In this document: piece after piece, positions 63,108 to 64,000 of the stretch
How positions within the stretch are numbered: position 1 is the first letter of the stretch
Layout of the letters: each line of letters starts with the position of its first letter
Assembly: GCF_000382705.1 (NCBI RefSeq)
Contig: NZ_ARQE01000002.1
Span: forward strand, 434,001-498,000
Source of the DNA: Aureimonas ureilytica DSM 18598 = NBRC 106430
GTDB lineage: Bacteria > Pseudomonadota > Alphaproteobacteria > Rhizobiales > Rhizobiaceae
DNA length: 64,000 nucleotides
Reading direction: 5' to 3'
Made by a program: the position numbers and the translations under genes
Notes under the pieces: model-generated
Databases searched by the model: none
Told to the model about the DNA's origin: nothing
Seen by the model: the letters and a program-made list of their open reading frames with translations, nothing else

Positions 63108-64000
63108 ATGTCGACGACGAACCACGCGGCGGGGCATGCCCACGTCTTCCTCGGCGACGGGCACGCCCGCAACGAACGCAAGGTGTGGGCGGTGATTGCC
63201 CTGACGGTTGCCATGATGGCGATCGAGATCGTGGCCGGCACGGTCTACGGCTCCATGGCGCTCATCGCCGATGGGCTGCACATGTCGACGCACGCCGCCG
63301 CCATGCTGATCGCGGCGGGGGCCTACTACTTCGCCCGCAAACATGCCCGGAACCCGCGCTTCACCTTCGGGACGGGCAAGCTCGGCGACCTCGCCGCCTT
63401 CGCCAGCGCCGTTATCCTGGCGCTGATCGCTCTGTTCATCGCCTACGAGAGCGCCCTGCGGCTTGCCTCGCCCGTGCCGATCTCGTTCGGGCAGGCGATC
63501 GGCGTCGCCGCGGTCGGGCTCGTCGTCAACCTCGTCAGCGCGTGGCTCCTGAAGGACGACCACCACCATCACGGTCACGGGCACCATCACGGCCACGGCC
63601 ACGGCCATCACGACCACGCCCACGACGACCACCATGACCACGGTGACGCGGGTCACGCCGGCGGGCGGGACAACAACCTCCGAGCCGCCTACCTCCACGT
63701 CCTCGCGGACGCGCTGACCTCCGTGCTGGCGATCGCCGCACTCGCGCTCGGCAGCCTCTACGGCTGGGTGTGGCTCGATCCCGTCATGGGGATCGTCGGC
63801 GCTCTCGTGATCGCCCGCTGGTCGTGGGGCCTCGTCCGCGACGCCGGGGCGGTGCTGCTCGACTACGTCCCGGAGGGCGAGGATCTACCGCAGGAGATCC
63901 GTGTGGCGATCGAGGCCGACGGGGACCGGATCACCGACCTCCACGTCTGGCAGGTCGGCCCCGGGCACCACGCGGCCATCGTCTCGATCGCGACGGAGAG
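63108..64000 (+). CDS. dmeF: DmeF, cation-diffusion facilitator for Co/Ni, cut off by the window end
   Basis: 297 codons visible of the usual 310-330. TM2 site ALIADGLHMSTHAAAML and TM5 HVLADALTSVLAI (HxxxD) form the CDF metal centre. Between them, near residues 146-180, is a long His-rich loop (HHHHGHGHHHGHGHGHHDHAH). The DmeF group exports Co(II) and Ni(II). The C-terminal cytoplasmic part begins GLVRDAGAVLLDYVPE. ATG 63108 has GGAG nine bases upstream. Directly follows dmeR. Confidence 0.9.
   Translation, partial: MSTTNHAAGHAHVFLGDGHARNERKVWAVIALTVAMMAIEIVAGTVYGSMALIADGLHMSTHAAAMLIAAGAYYFARKHARNPRFTFGTGKLGDLAAFASAVILALIALFIAYESALRLASPVPISFGQAIGVAAVGLVVNLVSAWLLKDDHHHHGHGHHHGHGHGHHDHAHDDHHDHGDAGHAGGRDNNLRAAYLHVLADALTSVLAIAALALGSLYGWVWLDPVMGIVGALVIARWSWGLVRDAGAVLLDYVPEGEDLPQEIRVAIEADGDRITDLHVWQVGPGHHAAIVSIATE

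Larger units (their letters stand above)
23650..64000 (+). mobile_element. GInt-like genomic island inserted in dinB, carrying metal resistance (right end not seen)
   Basis: The element begins at the truncated dinB. It opens with three successive large tyrosine recombinases and small HTH proteins, the layout of GInt islands (ginABCD operon at one end, cargo, AT-rich other end). GInts are known to insert in Y-family polymerase genes such as rulB. At least 32 kb of cargo follows: metal pumps, arsenic operon, copper oxidation and storage, and a toxin-antitoxin pair. It runs past the window end. No conjugation, replication or phage genes are seen in the visible part. Left limit is accurate to a few bases; the class assignment is from gene order. 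Confidence 0.78.

Noticed and set aside
63535-63700. The repetitive CAC/CAT-rich tract near the right end as a tandem DNA repeat or CRISPR
   Set aside because: It is the codons of the DmeF His-rich loop; there are no regular spacers.

Overview
The window looks like an alphaproteobacterial chromosome of the order Hyphomicrobiales (Rhizobiales), perhaps Aurantimonadaceae-like; the family is a guess. The reasons are the high GC, the fused indolepyruvate oxidoreductase beside a leucine-degradation operon, the SUV3-type helicase and the rhizobial-style copper and DmeRF genes. No rRNA, tRNA or CRISPR array was seen. The window splits into an ordinary chromosomal part (about 1-23,650) and one large integrated island (about 23,650 to beyond 64,000).

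Chromosomal part. On the minus strand, 8826 to 1 holds an amino-acid catabolism operon: indolepyruvate ferredoxin oxidoreductase, then liuA, liuB, liuD and mvaB (cut by the window start), with touching or overlapping genes. A divergent Lrp/AsnC regulator sits upstream. Then come an MFS transporter, a PAS-GGDEF diguanylate cyclase, small housekeeping genes and a SUV3-like helicase whose frame is cut by an in-frame amber codon. A copper-handling / oxidase-assembly set follows (DUF2946, PepSY, PCu(A)C, CopC-CopD, Sco). The tail of copCD runs into a roughly 170-bp element with 23-bp imperfect terminal inverted repeats. A MocR regulator and divergent EamA permease close this part.

Island. A DinB-type Y-family polymerase gene is cut after its SYNKF codons. 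Immediately beyond is a six-gene, start/stop-overlapping operon: three large tyrosine recombinases, two small HTH/coiled-coil proteins and a RecD2-like helicase. The recombinase trio plus small protein, and the insertion into a Y-family polymerase gene, match the GInt class of genomic islands (ginABCD). The helicase in the same operon is unusual. A 20-bp perfect inverted repeat follows the operon.

Cargo (31.8 kb onward) is almost entirely metal and stress defence: a DsbA-like lipoprotein; a HigB toxin with a HigA antitoxin fused to an ImmA/IrrE peptidase; a GNAT enzyme; MntH/MntR; an L,D-transpeptidase; a MerR regulator with a Zn/Cd/Pb P-type ATPase; a second PCu(A)C-Sco set with DUF411; a seven-gene arsenic operon (arsR, two arsC types, arsN2, arsH, arsB, MFS); a Grx-MauE membrane protein with two DUF305 proteins and a four-helix Cys-rich copper-storage protein; CopA, a CueR-like regulator and CopZ with two 19-bp-spacer MerR-type promoters; a TolC-like lipoprotein, multicopper oxidase, cupredoxin and CusF group; and DmeR-DmeF (cut by the window end).

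Together the cargo covers sensing (ArsR, CueR, MerR, DmeR, MntR), cytosolic export (P-type ATPases, ArsB, DmeF), periplasmic oxidation and chaperoning, and storage. The right end of the island and the 3' part of dinB lie outside the window.
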